Source of the DNA: Arthrobacter sp. U41
Lineage (GTDB): Bacteria > Actinomycetota > Actinomycetes > Actinomycetales > Micrococcaceae
NCBI RefSeq assembly: GCF_007679325.1
Contig: NZ_VEGI01000001.1
Coordinates: 1,116,001-1,180,000 of the forward strand
DNA: 64,000 bases
Direction of reading: 5' to 3'
Shown: positions 28,668 through 40,989 of the stretch, piece by piece
Layout: each line of letters begins with the position of its first letter
How positions within the stretch are numbered: position 1 is the stretch's first letter
The notes under the pieces: generated by a model
What the model was told of the DNA's origin: nothing
Database searches by the model: none
What the model saw: only the letters and a program-made list of their open reading frames with translations
Program-made: the position numbers and the translations under genes

Positions 28668-30901
28668 TTGGCGGCAGCCTTCGAGACGGCTTCGGCGGCC
28701 TCGTCCTGGGCCTCCACCATTTCCTCGACTGCGTCCTCGTGCTCGGCCATGGAGGCCAGTGATGCGGCAGCGGAGTAGTCCACTTCCACCTCGGGGCCGG
28801 AGTGGGTCCGGAGCACCACCATGGACTTGGCGGCCAGTTTCAGCACTGATCCGGCCTTCAGCGGTTCCTCGGTGTTAGCCTGGTCCGCGGTGTCCACCAG
28901 GACGTCCCAGAACTTTGAGTACTCCTCGGCCGGCAGGGCGAAGTCCACGTCGTCGTCGTGGGCGTTGAAGGCGAGCACGAAGCTGTCGTCGGTGATCCGG
29001 CGGCCGCGGGAGTCCTGCTCCTGGATGCCGTGGCCGTTGTAGAACACGCCGATAGTGCGCCCGAAGCCGCTGCCCCAGTCCTCCGGCAGCATTTCGGTGC
29101 CGTCCGTTTTCAGCCAGACAATGTCCGGCAGCTTCTCGCCCTCACCGCGGCGCACGGGGCGTCCGTCGAAGAAGCGGCTGCGCCGGAAAATGGGGTGGTC
29201 GCGGCGGATCTTGTTGACGAATGCGGTGAACTCCACCAGCGGCTGGTCCATTGCCTCCCAGTGGATCCAGCTCAGTTCGGAGTCCTGGCAGTAGGTATTG
29301 TTGTTGCCCTGCTGGGTGCGGCCCAGTTCGTCACCGTGCAGCAGCATCGGGACGCCCTGCGAGAGCAGCAGGGTGGCGATGAAATTGCGCTGCTGGCGGG
29401 CGCGGAGGGTCAGGACCTGGTCGTTGTCCGTGTCCCCCTCCTCACCGCAGTTCCACGACCGGTTGTGCGATTCGCCGTCGTTGTTGCCCTCACCATTGGC
29501 GTCGTTGTGCTTCTCGTTGTACGAGACCAGGTCGCGCATGGTGAAGCCGTCGTGGGCGGTGACGAAGTTGATCGAGGCCACCGGGCGGCGCGCGGAGCTT
29601 TCGTACAGGTCCGCGGAGCCGGTCAGGCGGGAGGCGAATTCGCCCAGGGTGGAGGGCTCGCCGCGCCAGAAGTCGCGGACCGTGTCGCGGTACTTGCCGT
29701 TCCACTCGGTCCACTGCGGCGGGAAGTTGCCCACCTGGTAGCCGCCCGGGCCGATGTCCCATGGCTCGGCAATCAGCTTGACCTGGGAGACGATCGGGTC
29801 CTGCTGGATGAGTTCGAAGAAGGTGGAGAGCTTGTCCACGTCGTAGAACTCGCGGGCCAGTGTGGAGGCGAGGTCGAAGCGGAAGCCGTCGACGTGCATC
29901 TCCGTGACCCAGTACCGCAAGGAGTCCATCAGCAGCTGGAGGGAGTGCGGGTGCCGGACGTTGAGGGAGTTTCCGGTGCCGGTGTAGTCCATGTAGTGCT
30001 TCATGTCGTCGTCGACCAGCCGGTAGTACGCCTGGTTGTCGATGCCCTTGAAGGACAGGGTGGGCCCAAGGTGGTTGCCTTCGGCGGTGTGGTTGTAGAC
30101 CACGTCCAGGATCACTTCGATGCCGGCCCGGTGCAGGTCGCGGACCATCGCCTTGAACTCCTGGACCTGGTGTCCCACGTCGCCGGAGGAGCTGTAGGTG
30201 TTCTGCGGGGCGAAGAAACCGATGGTGTTGTAGCCCCAGTAGTTGTTGAGGCCCTTCTCCTGGAGCGTGCCGTCGTTGACGAACTGGTGGACCGGCATGA
30301 GCTCGATCGCCGTGACGCCAAGCTTCTTCATGTGCTCGATCACGGCCGGGTGCGCGACGCCGGCATACGTGCCGCGCTGCTCTTCGGGGACCTCCGGGTG
30401 CAGCTCGGTCAGGCCCTTGACGTGGGCCTCGTAGATGACGGACTGGTGGTAGGGGATCCGCAGCTGGCGGTCGCCGTCCCACTCGAAGAAGGGGTTGATC
30501 ACCACGCCGTGCATGGTGTGGGGCGCCGAGTCGGCGTCGTTCCGGGAGTCGGGGTCGCCGAATTCATAGGTGAACAGCGCCGGGTCCCAGTCGATCTGGC
30601 CCTGGACGGCCTTGGCGTAGGGGTCCATCAGCAGCTTGTTCGGGTTGAAGCGGTTGCCGTTCTCCGGCTCGTACGGGCCGTGGACCCGGTAGCCGTACTT
30701 CTGGCCGGGCTGGACCTGCGGCAGGTAGCAGTGCCACACGTAGCCGTCCACTTCGGTCAGCTCGATCCGCGTTTCGCTCATGTCATCGGCGAGGAGGCAC
30801 AGCTCCACGCGCTCGGCACGCTCGCTGAACAGCGCAAAATTGGTGCCGGTGCCGTCAAAAGTGGCTCCCAGCGGGTAAGCCGTTCCGGGCCAGACTTCCA
30901 T
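28664..30901 (-). CDS. glgX: Glycogen debranching enzyme GlgX/TreX
   Basis: 745 residues. Hydrolyses alpha-1,6 branches to give linear maltodextrins for TreY and TreZ. It has the N-terminal CBM48-like domain, [36 protein letters not shown] (nucleophile), [20 protein letters not shown] (acid/base) and [20 protein letters not shown] (third Asp). The last ~40 residues are an acidic Ala/Glu-rich helical tail ([20 protein letters not shown]) absent from E. coli GlgX. It is first in the glgX-treY-treZ-reductase operon. Confidence 0.96.
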   Translation of the reverse strand: MEVWPGTAYPLGATFDGTGTNFALFSERAERVELCLLADDMSETRIELTEVDGYVWHCYLPQVQPGQKYGYRVHGPYEPENGNRFNPNKLLMDPYAKAVQGQIDWDPALFTYEFGDPDSRNDADSAPHTMHGVVINPFFEWDGDRQLRIPYHQSVIYEAHVKGLTELHPEVPEEQRGTYAGVAHPAVIEHMKKLGVTAIELMPVHQFVNDGTLQEKGLNNYWGYNTIGFFAPQNTYSSSGDVGHQVQEFKAMVRDLHRAGIEVILDVVYNHTAEGNHLGPTLSFKGIDNQAYYRLVDDDMKHYMDYTGTGNSLNVRHPHSLQLLMDSLRYWVTEMHVDGFRFDLASTLAREFYDVDKLSTFFELIQQDPIVSQVKLIAEPWDIGPGGYQVGNFPPQWTEWNGKYRDTVRDFWRGEPSTLGEFASRLTGSADLYESSARRPVASINFVTAHDGFTMRDLVSYNEKHNDANGEGNNDGESHNRSWNCGEEGDTDNDQVLTLRARQQRNFIATLLLSQGVPMLLHGDELGRTQQGNNNTYCQDSELSWIHWEAMDQPLVEFTAFVNKIRRDHPIFRRSRFFDGRPVRRGEGEKLPDIVWLKTDGTEMLPEDWGSGFGRTIGVFYNGHGIQEQDSRGRRITDDSFVLAFNAHDDDVDFALPAEEYSKFWDVLVDTADQANTEEPLKAGSVLKLAAKSMVVLRTHSGPEVEVDYSAAASLASMAEHEDAVEEMVEAQDEAAEAVSKAAAK

Positions 30902-30939
30902 GTGTACTCCTCGTGCGTGGCGAAAATTCTCTAGACAGA

Positions 30940-30953
30940 CTACTTGTAAGTAG
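30940..30953. promoter_or_regulatory. Short inverted repeat upstream of glgX
   Basis: CTACTTGTAAGTAG has two 6-base arms around a GT centre and lies 39 bp upstream of the glgX start in an unusually AT-rich stretch. It sits where a promoter or operator for the trehalose operon is expected. There is no independent evidence for a regulator. Confidence 0.3.
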
Positions 30954-30992
30954 GGTTACTAATTGATTCGGCGCACTAAACGCCTGGATTTG

Positions 30993-32510
30993 TTACAGCG
31001 TCGTCATAACCTCCCGCACGGATTTTGCCACGTCCGACGCCGATATCGGCCCGCCGCCCGAGGCGAGGCTTCCGGCCCGGCCATGGACGCTGGCGGCCAG
31101 CGCCGCGATGCCGGCCCAGCGGTCAGCACCGCCGACGCCGAGGGACGACGCTTGGGTTTCGGGGCTCCCGGCCAGCTGCGCGAGCAGAGCTCCCAGGATC
31201 CCGGCCAGGACGTCCCCGCTGCCGGCCGTGGCCAGCCAGGGGGTGGCCTCGGCCTGGCTGAAGACCGCCCCCGAGGGAGAGGCCACAAGCGTGGTGGCGC
31301 CCTTGAGCAGGACGGTGGCTCCGGTCAGCCCGCTGGCCTGCCGGGCGGCAGCGAGCGTGGCGTTTTCCACGCCGTCGCGGCCGGGATCCGCGCCGTACCG
31401 TGCCAGCAACGCAGCGAGTTCGCCGGCGTGCGGGGTGAGCACGAACTGCGGGGCGAGGGCGCGGGGCAGGGCGGGGAGCGCCCCGGCGTCGGCGGCCACC
31501 GGCAGCCCGGTGGCTGCGGCGCCGCGGACGCGCTCCAGCTGCTCGTGGGCCTCTTCATCAATCCCCGGGCCGAGGAGCCAGGCCTGGACGTGGGTGTCCG
31601 CGGGACTGCCGGTGCCGCACACGACTTCGGGGCAGGACTGACGGACCAGGTCGGCGACGTCCGGGGGGCCAAGGTAGCGCACCATGCCCACGCCGGCCGC
31701 CAGCGCGCCGCGGCAGGCGAGGACCGCCGCGCCGGGGTACCGCTGTGAGCCGGCCACCACGCCCAGGACGCCGCGGGAGTATTTGTGGGAGCGCCGTCCG
31801 GGGCGCGGGAGCAGCAACGGCAGATCCGCCGCCTCGTAGCGGCGCAGGGCCGGCTCCGGGAGGGCGGCCTTGATGCCGATCGGAATGACATGGACGCGGC
31901 CGGCGAAGTCCGCGCCCGGGTCGGCCAGCTGGCCCGCCTTGGCCGCCCCGAACGTCACAGTCAGGTCCGCGCGGAGGACAGGGGAATGCGCTTCTCCGGT
32001 GTCGGAGTCCACGCCGCTGGGAACGTCGCAGGCCACCACGAATCCGGGCCGGGAGCGTTCCAGCGCCTCGATCAGCTCCGCCGCGGGGCCCCGCAGGCCG
32101 CCCTGCGCGCCCGTACCCAGCACCGCGTCAATGACGACACTGGCCTGCGCGGCGGCCGCCGCCGTGGCGGCCACGGTGTTCGGCGTCAGGCGGATCACCC
32201 GTCCACCGGCCTTTGACAGGGCCGCGAGACCGTCAGGGTGGGCCTCCCCCGCGGTGAGGACCGCCGTCGTCCGCATGCCGCGGCGGGCCAGCATGGCGGC
32301 CGCGAAAAGCCCGTCCCCGCCGTTGTTGCCCTTGCCGGCGAGGACCGTGACGCTGGCGCCGTAGAGACCCACCCCGCGGGCCCGCAGTTCGCGGACCACG
32401 GCGTTGGCCAGCCCGTAAGCTGCCCGCTGCATGAGAACAGCGCCCATACCAGTGTCCAGAAAAGGCTTTTCAGCCTCTCGTATCTGGGTTCCGGTGTAGG
32501 CGCTGATCAT
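30993..32510 (-). CDS. nnr: Bifunctional NAD(P)H-hydrate epimerase / ADP-dependent (S)-NAD(P)H-hydrate dehydratase
   Basis: 505 residues. Repairs hydrated NADH and NADPH. The N-terminal epimerase domain (about 1-215, YjeF_N) has VLAGKGNNGGDGLFAA and VACDVPSGVDSDTGE. The C-terminal ribokinase-like dehydratase (about 225-505) has FVLTPHAGELAALL, VLLKGATTLVASP and TAGSGDVLAGILGALL. Fusion of both domains is the usual bacterial form. The dehydratase tail includes an extra Ser/Gly-rich loop. It lies 62 bp after acpS on the same strand. Confidence 0.95.
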   Translation of the reverse strand: MISAYTGTQIREAEKPFLDTGMGAVLMQRAAYGLANAVVRELRARGVGLYGASVTVLAGKGNNGGDGLFAAAMLARRGMRTTAVLTAGEAHPDGLAALSKAGGRVIRLTPNTVAATAAAAAQASVVIDAVLGTGAQGGLRGPAAELIEALERSRPGFVVACDVPSGVDSDTGEAHSPVLRADLTVTFGAAKAGQLADPGADFAGRVHVIPIGIKAALPEPALRRYEAADLPLLLPRPGRRSHKYSRGVLGVVAGSQRYPGAAVLACRGALAAGVGMVRYLGPPDVADLVRQSCPEVVCGTGSPADTHVQAWLLGPGIDEEAHEQLERVRGAAATGLPVAADAGALPALPRALAPQFVLTPHAGELAALLARYGADPGRDGVENATLAAARQASGLTGATVLLKGATTLVASPSGAVFSQAEATPWLATAGSGDVLAGILGALLAQLAGSPETQASSLGVGGADRWAGIAALAASVHGRAGSLASGGGPISASDVAKSVREVMTTL

Positions 32511-32572
32511 GGTTTCAGTCCATTCGCGGTGCAGTCGCTGCGGGATGTCCGGTTCTGGTCAGGCAGGGGCGT

Positions 32573-32920
32573 TCAGCCCTCGGCGATGACCGTCGCGGTG
32601 GCGATGCCGCCGTCGTGGCTCATCGACAGGTGCCAGCGCTTGACGCCCTTCGACTCCGCCACGGCCAGCACCGTGCCTTTGACTTGGACGGTGGGCCCGT
32701 TTTCGTCAAGACCGATCCAGCAGTCCTGCCAGTTCATGCCCGCCGGGGCGCCGAGGACTTTCGCAACGGCCTCCTTGGCGGCGAACCGGGCAGCCAGGGA
32801 GCGCGTGTTCAGTTCGCGTTCCGCGGGGACGAACAGCCGGTCGCGCAGCCCGGGGGTGCGCTCCAGCTGCCGGCCGAACCGGTCAATGTCTACGACGTCT
32901 ACGCCAATGCCAACGATCAT
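32573..32920 (-). CDS. acpS: Holo-[acyl-carrier-protein] synthase
   Basis: 115 residues, normal length. Transfers 4'-phosphopantetheine from CoA to apo-[18 protein letters not shown] supplies the metal-binding Asp, and [20 protein letters not shown] contains the conserved (F/W)xxKEA motif. The C-terminal [18 protein letters not shown] is typical. It starts four bases after the glmS stop, so glmS, acpS and nnr form one unit. Confidence 0.96.
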   Translation of the reverse strand: MIVGIGVDVVDIDRFGRQLERTPGLRDRLFVPAERELNTRSLAARFAAKEAVAKVLGAPAGMNWQDCWIGLDENGPTVQVKGTVLAVAESKGVKRWHLSMSHDGGIATATVIAEG

Positions 32921-32924
32921 GGCG

Positions 32925-34817
<1,893 letters not shown>

Positions 34818-34952
34818 GGACACAAGCGTAGCGGGTTTCCCCGGCTGCCGACGTCGAATCCGCGTTCATAACGCGCCGTCCCCCGCACCAACGGGGGCAG
34901 GGCGGGGCACCCCCATTTCGCTCTCGGCCCGGCGGAGGGCAGAATCTCTAGG

Positions 34953-35918
34953 GTGACTTTGCAACGCAATGAAGCGAACGGCGACGGCGGCTCCCCGTTC
35001 GTGGAGCTGGACCGGCAGACCTGGTCCCGGCTCGCTGCCCAGATGGAGCAGCCCCTCAACCAGGAGGACGTACTCCGTCTCCGCGGCCTCGGCGATCCCC
35101 TTGATATGAAGGAAATCCGCGAGGTCTACCTGCCCCTGTCCCGGTTGCTGCACCTGTATGTCGAGGCGGCAGGCCAGCTCCATGCGGCAACCACCACCTT
35201 CCTGGGCGAGCAGACCCAGCGCACACCGTTTGTGATCGGCGTCGCCGGCTCGGTGGCCGTGGGCAAGTCCACCATCGCCCGCGTGCTCCGCGAGATGCTC
35301 CGCCGGTGGCCCGGGACGCCGAATGTTGAGCTCATCACCACGGACGGTTTCCTGTACCCGCTGGCGGAGCTCAAGCGGCGGCAGCTGCTGGAGCGCAAGG
35401 GATTCCCCGAGTCCTACGACCGCCGCTCGCTGCTGCGTTTTGTGAGCGAAATCAAAGGCGGCGCCGAGGAAGTCCGGGCGCCCTGGTACTCCCACGTGAC
35501 CTATGACATCGTCCCGGGCAAGGAAGTGGTGGTGCGCCGCCCCGACGTGCTGATCGTCGAGGGGCTGAACGTCCTGGCGCCGGCCCGCCCGCGGCATGAC
35601 GGCCGGCAGGGCCTGGCATTGAGTGACTTCTTCGATTTTTCCATCTATGTTGATGCCAAAACGTCCTACATCGAGGAGTGGTACGTGGACCGCTTCCGCA
35701 AGCTCCGCACCACGGCGTTCGCCCAGCCGGAGTCCTATTTCCACCGCTATGCCACGCTCTCGGACGCCGAGGCGGAAGAGACGGCCCGCGAGATCTGGAA
35801 ACGCATCAACGAACCCAACCTCGAGGAGAACGTGCTTCCCACCCGCGGCCGGGCGCAGCTGGTCCTCACGAAGGACGCCGATCACTCCATCCGCCGCATG
35901 CTGCTGCGCAAGGTCTAG
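34953..35918 (+). CDS. coaA: Pantothenate kinase (type I, CoaA)
   Basis: 321 residues. Phosphorylates pantothenate, the first and controlling step of CoA synthesis. The P-loop is [17 protein letters not shown] (about residues 93-109), with [35 protein letters not shown] and [33 protein letters not shown] is diagnostic of CoaA. The start is GTG. It is divergent from glmS. The VanY-like gene begins six bases after its stop. Confidence 0.96.
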   Translation: MTLQRNEANGDGGSPFVELDRQTWSRLAAQMEQPLNQEDVLRLRGLGDPLDMKEIREVYLPLSRLLHLYVEAAGQLHAATTTFLGEQTQRTPFVIGVAGSVAVGKSTIARVLREMLRRWPGTPNVELITTDGFLYPLAELKRRQLLERKGFPESYDRRSLLRFVSEIKGGAEEVRAPWYSHVTYDIVPGKEVVVRRPDVLIVEGLNVLAPARPRHDGRQGLALSDFFDFSIYVDAKTSYIEEWYVDRFRKLRTTAFAQPESYFHRYATLSDAEAEETAREIWKRINEPNLEENVLPTRGRAQLVLTKDADHSIRRMLLRKV

Positions 35919-35923
35919 CACAC

Positions 35924-36850
35924 GTGTGCCACGACGGGTCAGCGGAGCATCCGGAGGCACCGGAGCCGGTCAATCCCACCGCCAGCAGGCGGGCCTTCAG
36001 CCGCCTGCTGCTGGCAGGGTCGGGCCTCGCCGCGCTGAGCGCCTGCGCCCCGGAAGCCGCCCGGCCCACCCCGTCCGCGGCTGCGGCAGCCTCACCGGCC
36101 GCGACGGCGACGCCCGTCACCGCAACGCCGTCCGCCACGGCCACTGACGCGGCCACTGCCACCGCAACGCCGGCTGGGTCCCCGTCGGCCAGCCCCTCGG
36201 CCCCCGCTCCCGGGGCAACACCGCCGGCACGCTCCACAGCCAAACCCCGGCACTCACTGACCGACCCCGCGAGCCCATGGGTGGTGGTGAACAAACACCG
36301 TCCGTTGAGCCCTGCCGCCTACGTACCGGCCAACCTCGTCCGGCCACGCGTACGCGTGGCCACGTCCGGTGAGGCTGCGCTGCTCAACAGCACGACGGCG
36401 GCCGCGGCGGAGAAGATGTTCGCGGCCGCAGCCGGAGCCGGCGTCACCATGACGCTGGCCAGCGGTTACCGGTCCTTCGCTACCCAGACCTCCACGTACA
36501 ACGGCTATGTGAACTCCCGCGGACAGGCGGCAGCCGATACGGCGTCAGCCCGGCCGGGCTACTCAGAGCACCAGACCGGCTGGTCGTTCGACATCGGCGA
36601 CGGCGGAGGGGCCTGCAGCTTCCAGCCCTGCTTCGCCGATCAACCCGCGGCGGTCTGGGCGAAGGCCAATGGCCACCGGTTCGGCTTCGTGGTGCGCTAC
36701 CCGTGGATGCTTCACGACATCACGGGTTACTTTTACGAGCCCTGGCACCTGCGCTATGTCGGCGTGGAGGCGGCGGGTGAGATGAAGACGCGGGGAATCG
36801 CAACCCTCGAGCAATACTTCGGCCTTGAGGCGGCTCCGGCGTACCGGTAG
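35924..36850 (+). CDS. VanY-type D-alanyl-D-alanine carboxypeptidase, probable Tat-exported lipoprotein
   Basis: About 308 residues. Trims the terminal D-Ala from peptidoglycan stem peptides. The N-terminus has a twin-arginine stretch ASRRAFSRLLLAGSG followed by a lipobox LSAC, so export by Tat and lipid anchoring is likely. A long Ala/Thr/Pro/Ser linker (about 45-115) follows. The M15B metallopeptidase domain has LASGYRSFATQTSTYNGYV, the zinc ligands in GYSEHQTGWSFDIGD (His and Asp), and the third ligand His in YEPWHLRYVG. The start is GTG right after coaA; other starts are possible. Confidence 0.87.
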   Translation: MCHDGSAEHPEAPEPVNPTASRRAFSRLLLAGSGLAALSACAPEAARPTPSAAAAASPAATATPVTATPSATATDAATATATPAGSPSASPSAPAPGATPPARSTAKPRHSLTDPASPWVVVNKHRPLSPAAYVPANLVRPRVRVATSGEAALLNSTTAAAAEKMFAAAAGAGVTMTLASGYRSFATQTSTYNGYVNSRGQAAADTASARPGYSEHQTGWSFDIGDGGGACSFQPCFADQPAAVWAKANGHRFGFVVRYPWMLHDITGYFYEPWHLRYVGVEAAGEMKTRGIATLEQYFGLEAAPAYR

Positions 36851-36864
36851 TGCCCTGAACCGGC

Positions 36865-36909
36865 AACAGCAATGGCGCGCCCCGTCGGGACGCGCCATTG
36901 CTGTTTTTG
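36865..36909 (+). terminator. Rho-independent terminator after the VanY-like gene
   Basis: Stem of 15 perfect pairs (AACAGCAATGGCGCG / CGCGCCATTGCTGTT), an 11-base loop and a following TTTGT run on the plus strand. It lies 14 bases after the gene's stop and just before the convergent glmM stop. This is the clearest intrinsic terminator in the window. Confidence 0.85.
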
Positions 36910-36922
36910 TCTGTAGGCCGGC

Positions 36923-38284
36923 TCAGTCGGCCACAAGCTCCAGTGCCAACTCGGTCCGGACCACCTGCGCCAGGCGTTCGGCTACGTTCTGGGCGGTCTC
37001 CTGGGACGCTGCTTCCACCATGACGCGAACCACCGGTTCTGTACCGGAGGGGCGCAGGAGCACGCGGCCGGTGTCGCCGAGTTCTGCCTCGGCGGCGGCT
37101 ACGGCCGCCGCAACGGTCTCGTCGCCCTTAACGCGGGTGCGGTCCACGCCCTTGACGTTGATCAGGACCTGCGGGAGCTTCGTCATCACCGTGGCCAGGT
37201 CCTTCAGCGGGCGGCCGGTGAGCGCCACCTGAGCGGCAAGCTGCAGGCCGGTGAGGACGCCGTCGCCCGTTGTGGCGTGGTCTGCGAAGATCACGTGTCC
37301 GGACTGCTCGCCGCCGAGGTTGAAGCCGCCTTCGCGCATCCCCTCCAGGACGTACCGGTCACCGACGCCGGTTTCCCGCAGGCTGATGCCGGCCTCGCGG
37401 AGTGCGATCTTGAGTCCAAGGTTACTCATGACCGTAGCGACGAGGACGTCGTCGTTGAGCTTGCCTGACGCCTTGAGCGCCACGGCAAGGATGGCCATGA
37501 TCTCGTCGCCGTCCACTTCGCGGCCCTCGTGGTCCACTGCCAGGCAGCGGTCCGCGTCGCCGTCGTGCGCAATCCCCAGATCGGCCCCGTGCTCCAGGAC
37601 CGCCTGCTTCAGCGGCCCCAGATGGGTGGACCCCACGCCGTCGTTGATGTTCAAGCCGTCGGGTTCCGCTCCGATGAGAATCACTTCAGCGCCAGCGTCC
37701 TTGAAGACCCGAGGGGAACAGCCGCTCGCCGCGCCGTGGGCGCAGTCCAGCACCACCTTGATTCCGTCCAGGCGGTGCGGGAGGGTGCCGAGCAGATGGA
37801 CGATGTAGCGGTCCTCGGCGTCGGAGAAGCGCTGGATCCGGCCCACATCTCCCCCGACCGGGCGGAAGGGCTCCTTGCTGAGCTGCTCCTCGATGGCGTC
37901 TTCCACAGCGTCCGGGAGTTTCTGGCCGCCACGGGCAAAGAACTTGATGCCGTTGTCCGGGGCGGGGTTGTGCGATGCGGAGATCATCACGCCGAAGTCG
38001 GCATCCAGATCCGCCACCAGGTAGGCGGCTGCCGGGGTCGGGAGCACGCCGGCGTCATAGACGTCGATCCCGGAGCTTGAGAGCCCCGCCTCCACGGCAG
38101 CAGCGATGAACTCACCGCTGGCGCGCGGGTCGCGCGCAACAACGGCACGCGGCCGCGTTCCGTTGGTATTGCGCTCATGGCCAAGCACGACGGCGGCGGC
38201 CTGAGCCAACTGCAACGCCAGCTCTGCCGTCAGCAGGCCGTTTGCCAGGCCCCGGACACCATCTGTTCCAAATAATCTAGACAT
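36923..38284 (-). CDS. glmM: Phosphoglucosamine mutase
   Basis: 453 residues. Converts glucosamine 6-phosphate to glucosamine 1-phosphate, the step after Glm[19 protein letters not shown] is the standard N-terminus; the active-site serine loop is [19 protein letters not shown], the metal loop [11 protein letters not shown], and the sugar-binding loop [10 protein letters not shown]. The C-terminal phosphate loop is [18 protein letters not shown] used the ATG beginning at MSRLFG and rejected a longer upstream reading. Confidence 0.97.
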   Translation of the reverse strand: MSRLFGTDGVRGLANGLLTAELALQLAQAAAVVLGHERNTNGTRPRAVVARDPRASGEFIAAAVEAGLSSSGIDVYDAGVLPTPAAAYLVADLDADFGVMISASHNPAPDNGIKFFARGGQKLPDAVEDAIEEQLSKEPFRPVGGDVGRIQRFSDAEDRYIVHLLGTLPHRLDGIKVVLDCAHGAASGCSPRVFKDAGAEVILIGAEPDGLNINDGVGSTHLGPLKQAVLEHGADLGIAHDGDADRCLAVDHEGREVDGDEIMAILAVALKASGKLNDDVLVATVMSNLGLKIALREAGISLRETGVGDRYVLEGMREGGFNLGGEQSGHVIFADHATTGDGVLTGLQLAAQVALTGRPLKDLATVMTKLPQVLINVKGVDRTRVKGDETVAAAVAAAEAELGDTGRVLLRPSGTEPVVRVMVEAASQETAQNVAERLAQVVRTELALELVAD

Positions 38285-38384
38285 CGGACCAAGTTTAGAC
38301 GATCGAGCGGCCGTATCCGGTCTCGAATCCGCCGGACCGCCCGCTGCGACGCCCGCATGCCGGCGTCGCCGCTGGTTAAACGGC

Positions 38385-38422
38385 GAAAGCCCGCCCCGCC
38401 ACAAAGGGCGGAACGGGCTTTC
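38385..38422 (-). terminator. Hairpin after the rplM-rpsI operon
   Basis: A stem beginning GAAAGCCCG (left arm) and ending CGGGCTTTC (right arm), extended by a GC-rich part with two mismatches and a five-base ACAAA loop. It lies about 30 bases downstream of the rpsI stop on the minus strand and before the glmM start. Only a short T stretch follows, so it is probably a GC-strong actinobacterial terminator. Confidence 0.7.
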
Positions 38423-38452
38423 GAAAGCGGGATTAGCGCTTGGTAAGCGCTG

Positions 38453-38962
38453 TTAGCGCTTGGAGTACTGCTGAGCCTTGCGGGCCTTCTTGAGACCAGC
38501 CTTCTTACGCTCGATGACGCGTGCGTCGCGGCGCAGGTAACCGGCCTTCTTCAGGGTGGCGCGGTTGTTGTCGACGTCGATCTCGTTCAGCGAACGGGCG
38601 ATGCCGAGGCGCAGAGCGCCGGCCTGGCCGGAGATGCCGCCACCGTGGATACGGGCGATAACGTCGTAGGCGCCTTCGAGATCAAGGATCTTGAAGGGCT
38701 CGTTGACGTCCTGCTGGTGCAGCTTGTTCGGGAAGTAGTTGGCCAGTTCGCGGCCATTGATGGTCCACTTGCCGGAGCCCGGTACAACGCGAACGCGTGC
38801 AACAGCTTCCTTACGACGGCCAACTGCAGCGCCGGCGACGGTCAGTGCCGGGCGTTCCTTCTTCGGCGCAGCTGCTTCTGCAGCACCGCTTTCCGAGGTG
38901 TAGCTGGTCAGGTTTTCCTCAGCCTCAACGGCTTCGGTGGTCAGTTCTTCGTTCTGAGCCAC
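38453..38962 (-). CDS. rpsI: 30S ribosomal protein S9
   Basis: 169 residues. The S9 body starts near residue 40 with [20 protein letters not shown], followed by [19 protein letters not shown] and the basic tail [19 protein letters not shown] that reaches the P site. The N-terminal ~38 residues are acidic (Glu/Ala-rich), an extension common in actinobacteria but absent from E. coli S9. The start is GTG. It lies 36 bp after rplM, the conserved L13-S9 pair. Confidence 0.97.
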   Translation of the reverse strand: MAQNEELTTEAVEAEENLTSYTSESGAAEAAAPKKERPALTVAGAAVGRRKEAVARVRVVPGSGKWTINGRELANYFPNKLHQQDVNEPFKILDLEGAYDVIARIHGGGISGQAGALRLGIARSLNEIDVDNNRATLKKAGYLRRDARVIERKKAGLKKARKAQQYSKR

Positions 38963-38998
38963 GATTCTCCTTGATTAAAAGTTGGTTGGTGGCCAGGA

Positions 38999-39442
38999 CT
39001 ACTGGGCGACCTGGGTGATTTCGAAAGTCTTGGGCTGCTGGGCGGCGTGGGGGTGCTCTGCACCCTTGTAAACCTTGAGCTTGCCCAGCTGCTGTGCAGC
39101 GAGGGAGTTCTTCGGGAGCATGCCCTTGATGGCCTTCTCCACGGCGCGGACCGGGTTGGATTCCAGCAGCTCCGCGTAGTTGACGGAGGTCAGGCCGCCC
39201 GGGTAGCCGGAGTGGCGGTATGCGCGCTTCTGCTCCAGCTTGGCGCCGGTGAGGGCAACCTTTTCAGCGTTGATGATGATGACGAAGTCGCCCATGTCCA
39301 TGTGGGACGCAAAGGTGGCCTTGTGCTTGCCGCGCAGCAGGATTGCGGTCTGGCTGGCAAGACGACCAAGGACAACGTCGGTGGCGTCAATGACGTGCCA
39401 CTGGCGGTTGATATCGCCGGGCTTCGGGGTGTACGTACGCAC
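38999..39442 (-). CDS. rplM: 50S ribosomal protein L13
   Basis: 147 residues, normal length. [19 protein letters not shown] is the usual start, and [38 protein letters not shown] and [19 protein letters not shown] are conserved. The start is GTG. The gene heads the rplM-rpsI operon. The 293 bp between it and the divergent prepilin peptidase probably hold promoters for both, but I cannot single one out with confidence. Confidence 0.97.
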   Translation of the reverse strand: MRTYTPKPGDINRQWHVIDATDVVLGRLASQTAILLRGKHKATFASHMDMGDFVIIINAEKVALTGAKLEQKRAYRHSGYPGGLTSVNYAELLESNPVRAVEKAIKGMLPKNSLAAQQLGKLKVYKGAEHPHAAQQPKTFEITQVAQ

Positions 39443-39735
39443 GGTGTTTGCCTCGTTCTTGTTCTGGCGTTCTTGTTTTAGGCGTCACACGAAGGTGCAC
39501 CTACTATCTATGCGCTACCGGAACAGAGGTGAGGGCTCTATGTAACCAGTCATCCTGAAGTCTCGAATGTGCACGTTGGGTAGTTATCCTGCAACCGGAT
39601 TCCCAAGCGGGCACGCATCATCGAGAAGGACACGCACAACGACTACCAAGAATAGCGGAAGACGTGTCACTGGGTCAAAATGGGGTGTCCGGATGCATCC
39701 AGCCCGCCCCGGCCCGCCGCATCCTTGGAGGAACC

Positions 39736-40401
39736 GTGTTCGACACAGCCGCCGCAGGTTCCGCCTCGCCGTTGTTTATTGCCGGGATCGGACTGGCCGG
39801 CATGTGCCTGGGGCTCATCGCCGATTCCCTCGTCCGGCGGGCCCTTCCGCGGCTGGCCGGCGGCGCCTCCTGGCGCTCGGGGATCACGACGGCGGCGGCC
39901 ACCTTTATCCTCTCGGCCCTGCTGGCGTGGCGCTTCGGCGCGACTGCGGAACTCCCCGCCTACGTATTACTGGGCATACTCGCTGTTCCCTTGGCGCGCA
40001 TCGACATGGTGCACCATTTACTGCCGAACCGGCTTGTTGGACCCTTGTTCGGGGCGGGCTTGGCCCTCCTGGGCTTCGCCGCGCTGACCGCGGGAGCTGC
40101 CGGCGACATGCTGCGCGGAGCCGCCGGGTCCGTAATATTGTTCTTTTTTTACCTGGTTTTGGCCTTGACCAGCAGAAACGGCCTCGGAATGGGTGACGTG
40201 AAGCTCGCGGCACCACTTGGACTGTACTTAGGCTACCTAGGCTGGTCGCAGCTGTTCTATGGCGGTGCCCTGGCGTTCGTGGCGGGCGGCATCGCCTCCA
40301 CCGTCCTGATTGTGAAAAACCGCGGAAACAAGCCCCACGAGGTGGCCTACGGGCCCTCGATGCTGGCAGCCGGACTCGCCATCATCCTGCTACTTCCGTA
40401 A
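39736..40401 (+). CDS. A24 prepilin peptidase (TadV/CpaA type)
   Basis: 221 residues. Aspartic membrane peptidase that cleaves the Flp prepilin after Gly, and probably the TadE/TadG pseudopilins. There are six to seven predicted helices. The two catalytic aspartates are in LARIDMVHHLLPNRL and in GLGMGDVKLAAPLGLY. No cytoplasmic methyltransferase domain is present, as in the short TadV group. The GTG start follows GGAGG. It is the only prepilin peptidase visible and lies before both tad loci, so it probably serves both. Confidence 0.9.
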   Translation: MFDTAAAGSASPLFIAGIGLAGMCLGLIADSLVRRALPRLAGGASWRSGITTAAATFILSALLAWRFGATAELPAYVLLGILAVPLARIDMVHHLLPNRLVGPLFGAGLALLGFAALTAGAAGDMLRGAAGSVILFFFYLVLALTSRNGLGMGDVKLAAPLGLYLGYLGWSQLFYGGALAFVAGGIASTVLIVKNRGNKPHEVAYGPSMLAAGLAIILLLP

Positions 40402-40671
40402 CTCCAGTCACTACTGCACCTCTGGCCGCATTAGTAAGCGTGCGTATCAAAACAAGTAGTTGCCGCTGCGCCGCCGCATCCAACTGAGTACACATTGAAA
40501 TGGGCCTAGGTAATGCCCTCAATTTGCTGCCTGAAACTCGAGTAACCCGATGCATTGCTGTGCCGTTAATTGCCGTGCCACTGTTGTGCCAACGGAACTC
40601 CAGCGAATAAGCAAAGGGGAATTGCTGGAATTTCGTTTCACATTCAATACTCTGGAAAAGGACAAATTCAC

Positions 40672-40878
40672 ATGACTGGTCTCATGGTTTCAATGCTCGC
40701 ATTTGTTGCCGGCGTCAAGGACAAGCTCGCGTCCGAAAAGGGCGCCACCGCGACGGAATACTCGCTGCTGGTTGCTTTCATCGCCTTCGCTGTTATCGGC
40801 GGCGCGACGATCTTTGGCAACCAGCTGAGCGCTTGGTTTGCAGAACTGGGCGACAACGTCCGCGCTTGGCGCAACTAG
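40672..40878 (+). CDS. flp: Flp/Fap pilin, copy 1
   Basis: 68 residues. Major pilin subunit of the Tad pilus. The prepilin cleavage site is EKG/ATATEYSLLVAF (cut after Gly), with the Glu at +5 and Tyr at +6 typical of Flp, then a hydrophobic helix VAFIAFAVIGGATIFG. The mature protein is about 45 residues. It is preceded by AAAGGAC and a 270-bp, rather AT-rich non-coding region that probably holds the promoter. A hairpin follows the stop. It lacks the cysteines found in copy 2. Confidence 0.93.
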   Translation: MTGLMVSMLAFVAGVKDKLASEKGATATEYSLLVAFIAFAVIGGATIFGNQLSAWFAELGDNVRAWRN

Positions 40879-40914
40879 CCGCAGCAGCTCACGCAACAGG
40901 TCTCTGCAACACCA

Positions 40915-40951
40915 AATGTGCCGCGTCCGTATCTCGCGGGCGCGGCACATT
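40915..40951 (+). terminator. Intercistronic hairpin between flp1 and tadE1 (attenuator)
   Basis: AATGTGCCGCG / CGCGGCACATT forms 11 perfect pairs with a 15-base loop, 36 bases after the flp stop and 38 before the tadE start. A partial terminator here would leave the pilin transcript much more abundant than the assembly genes. A similar hairpin follows flp2. Confidence 0.65.
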
Positions 40952-40989
40952 GCTTAATCATCAGCTGCATCTATCCCTGGGGGGATCCA

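Noticed and set aside
28958..30934. A 658-codon open frame on the plus strand opposite glgX
   Set aside because: It is a GC-driven mirror of the glgX codons; the Val/Gly/Gln/His-rich product has no domain pattern and glgX has all GH13 motifs.
40402..40671. Possible extra small gene before flp1
   Set aside because: The in-frame reading upstream of the flp ATG has no ribosome site and pilin precursors start close to the cleavage site; the region looks like a promoter leader.
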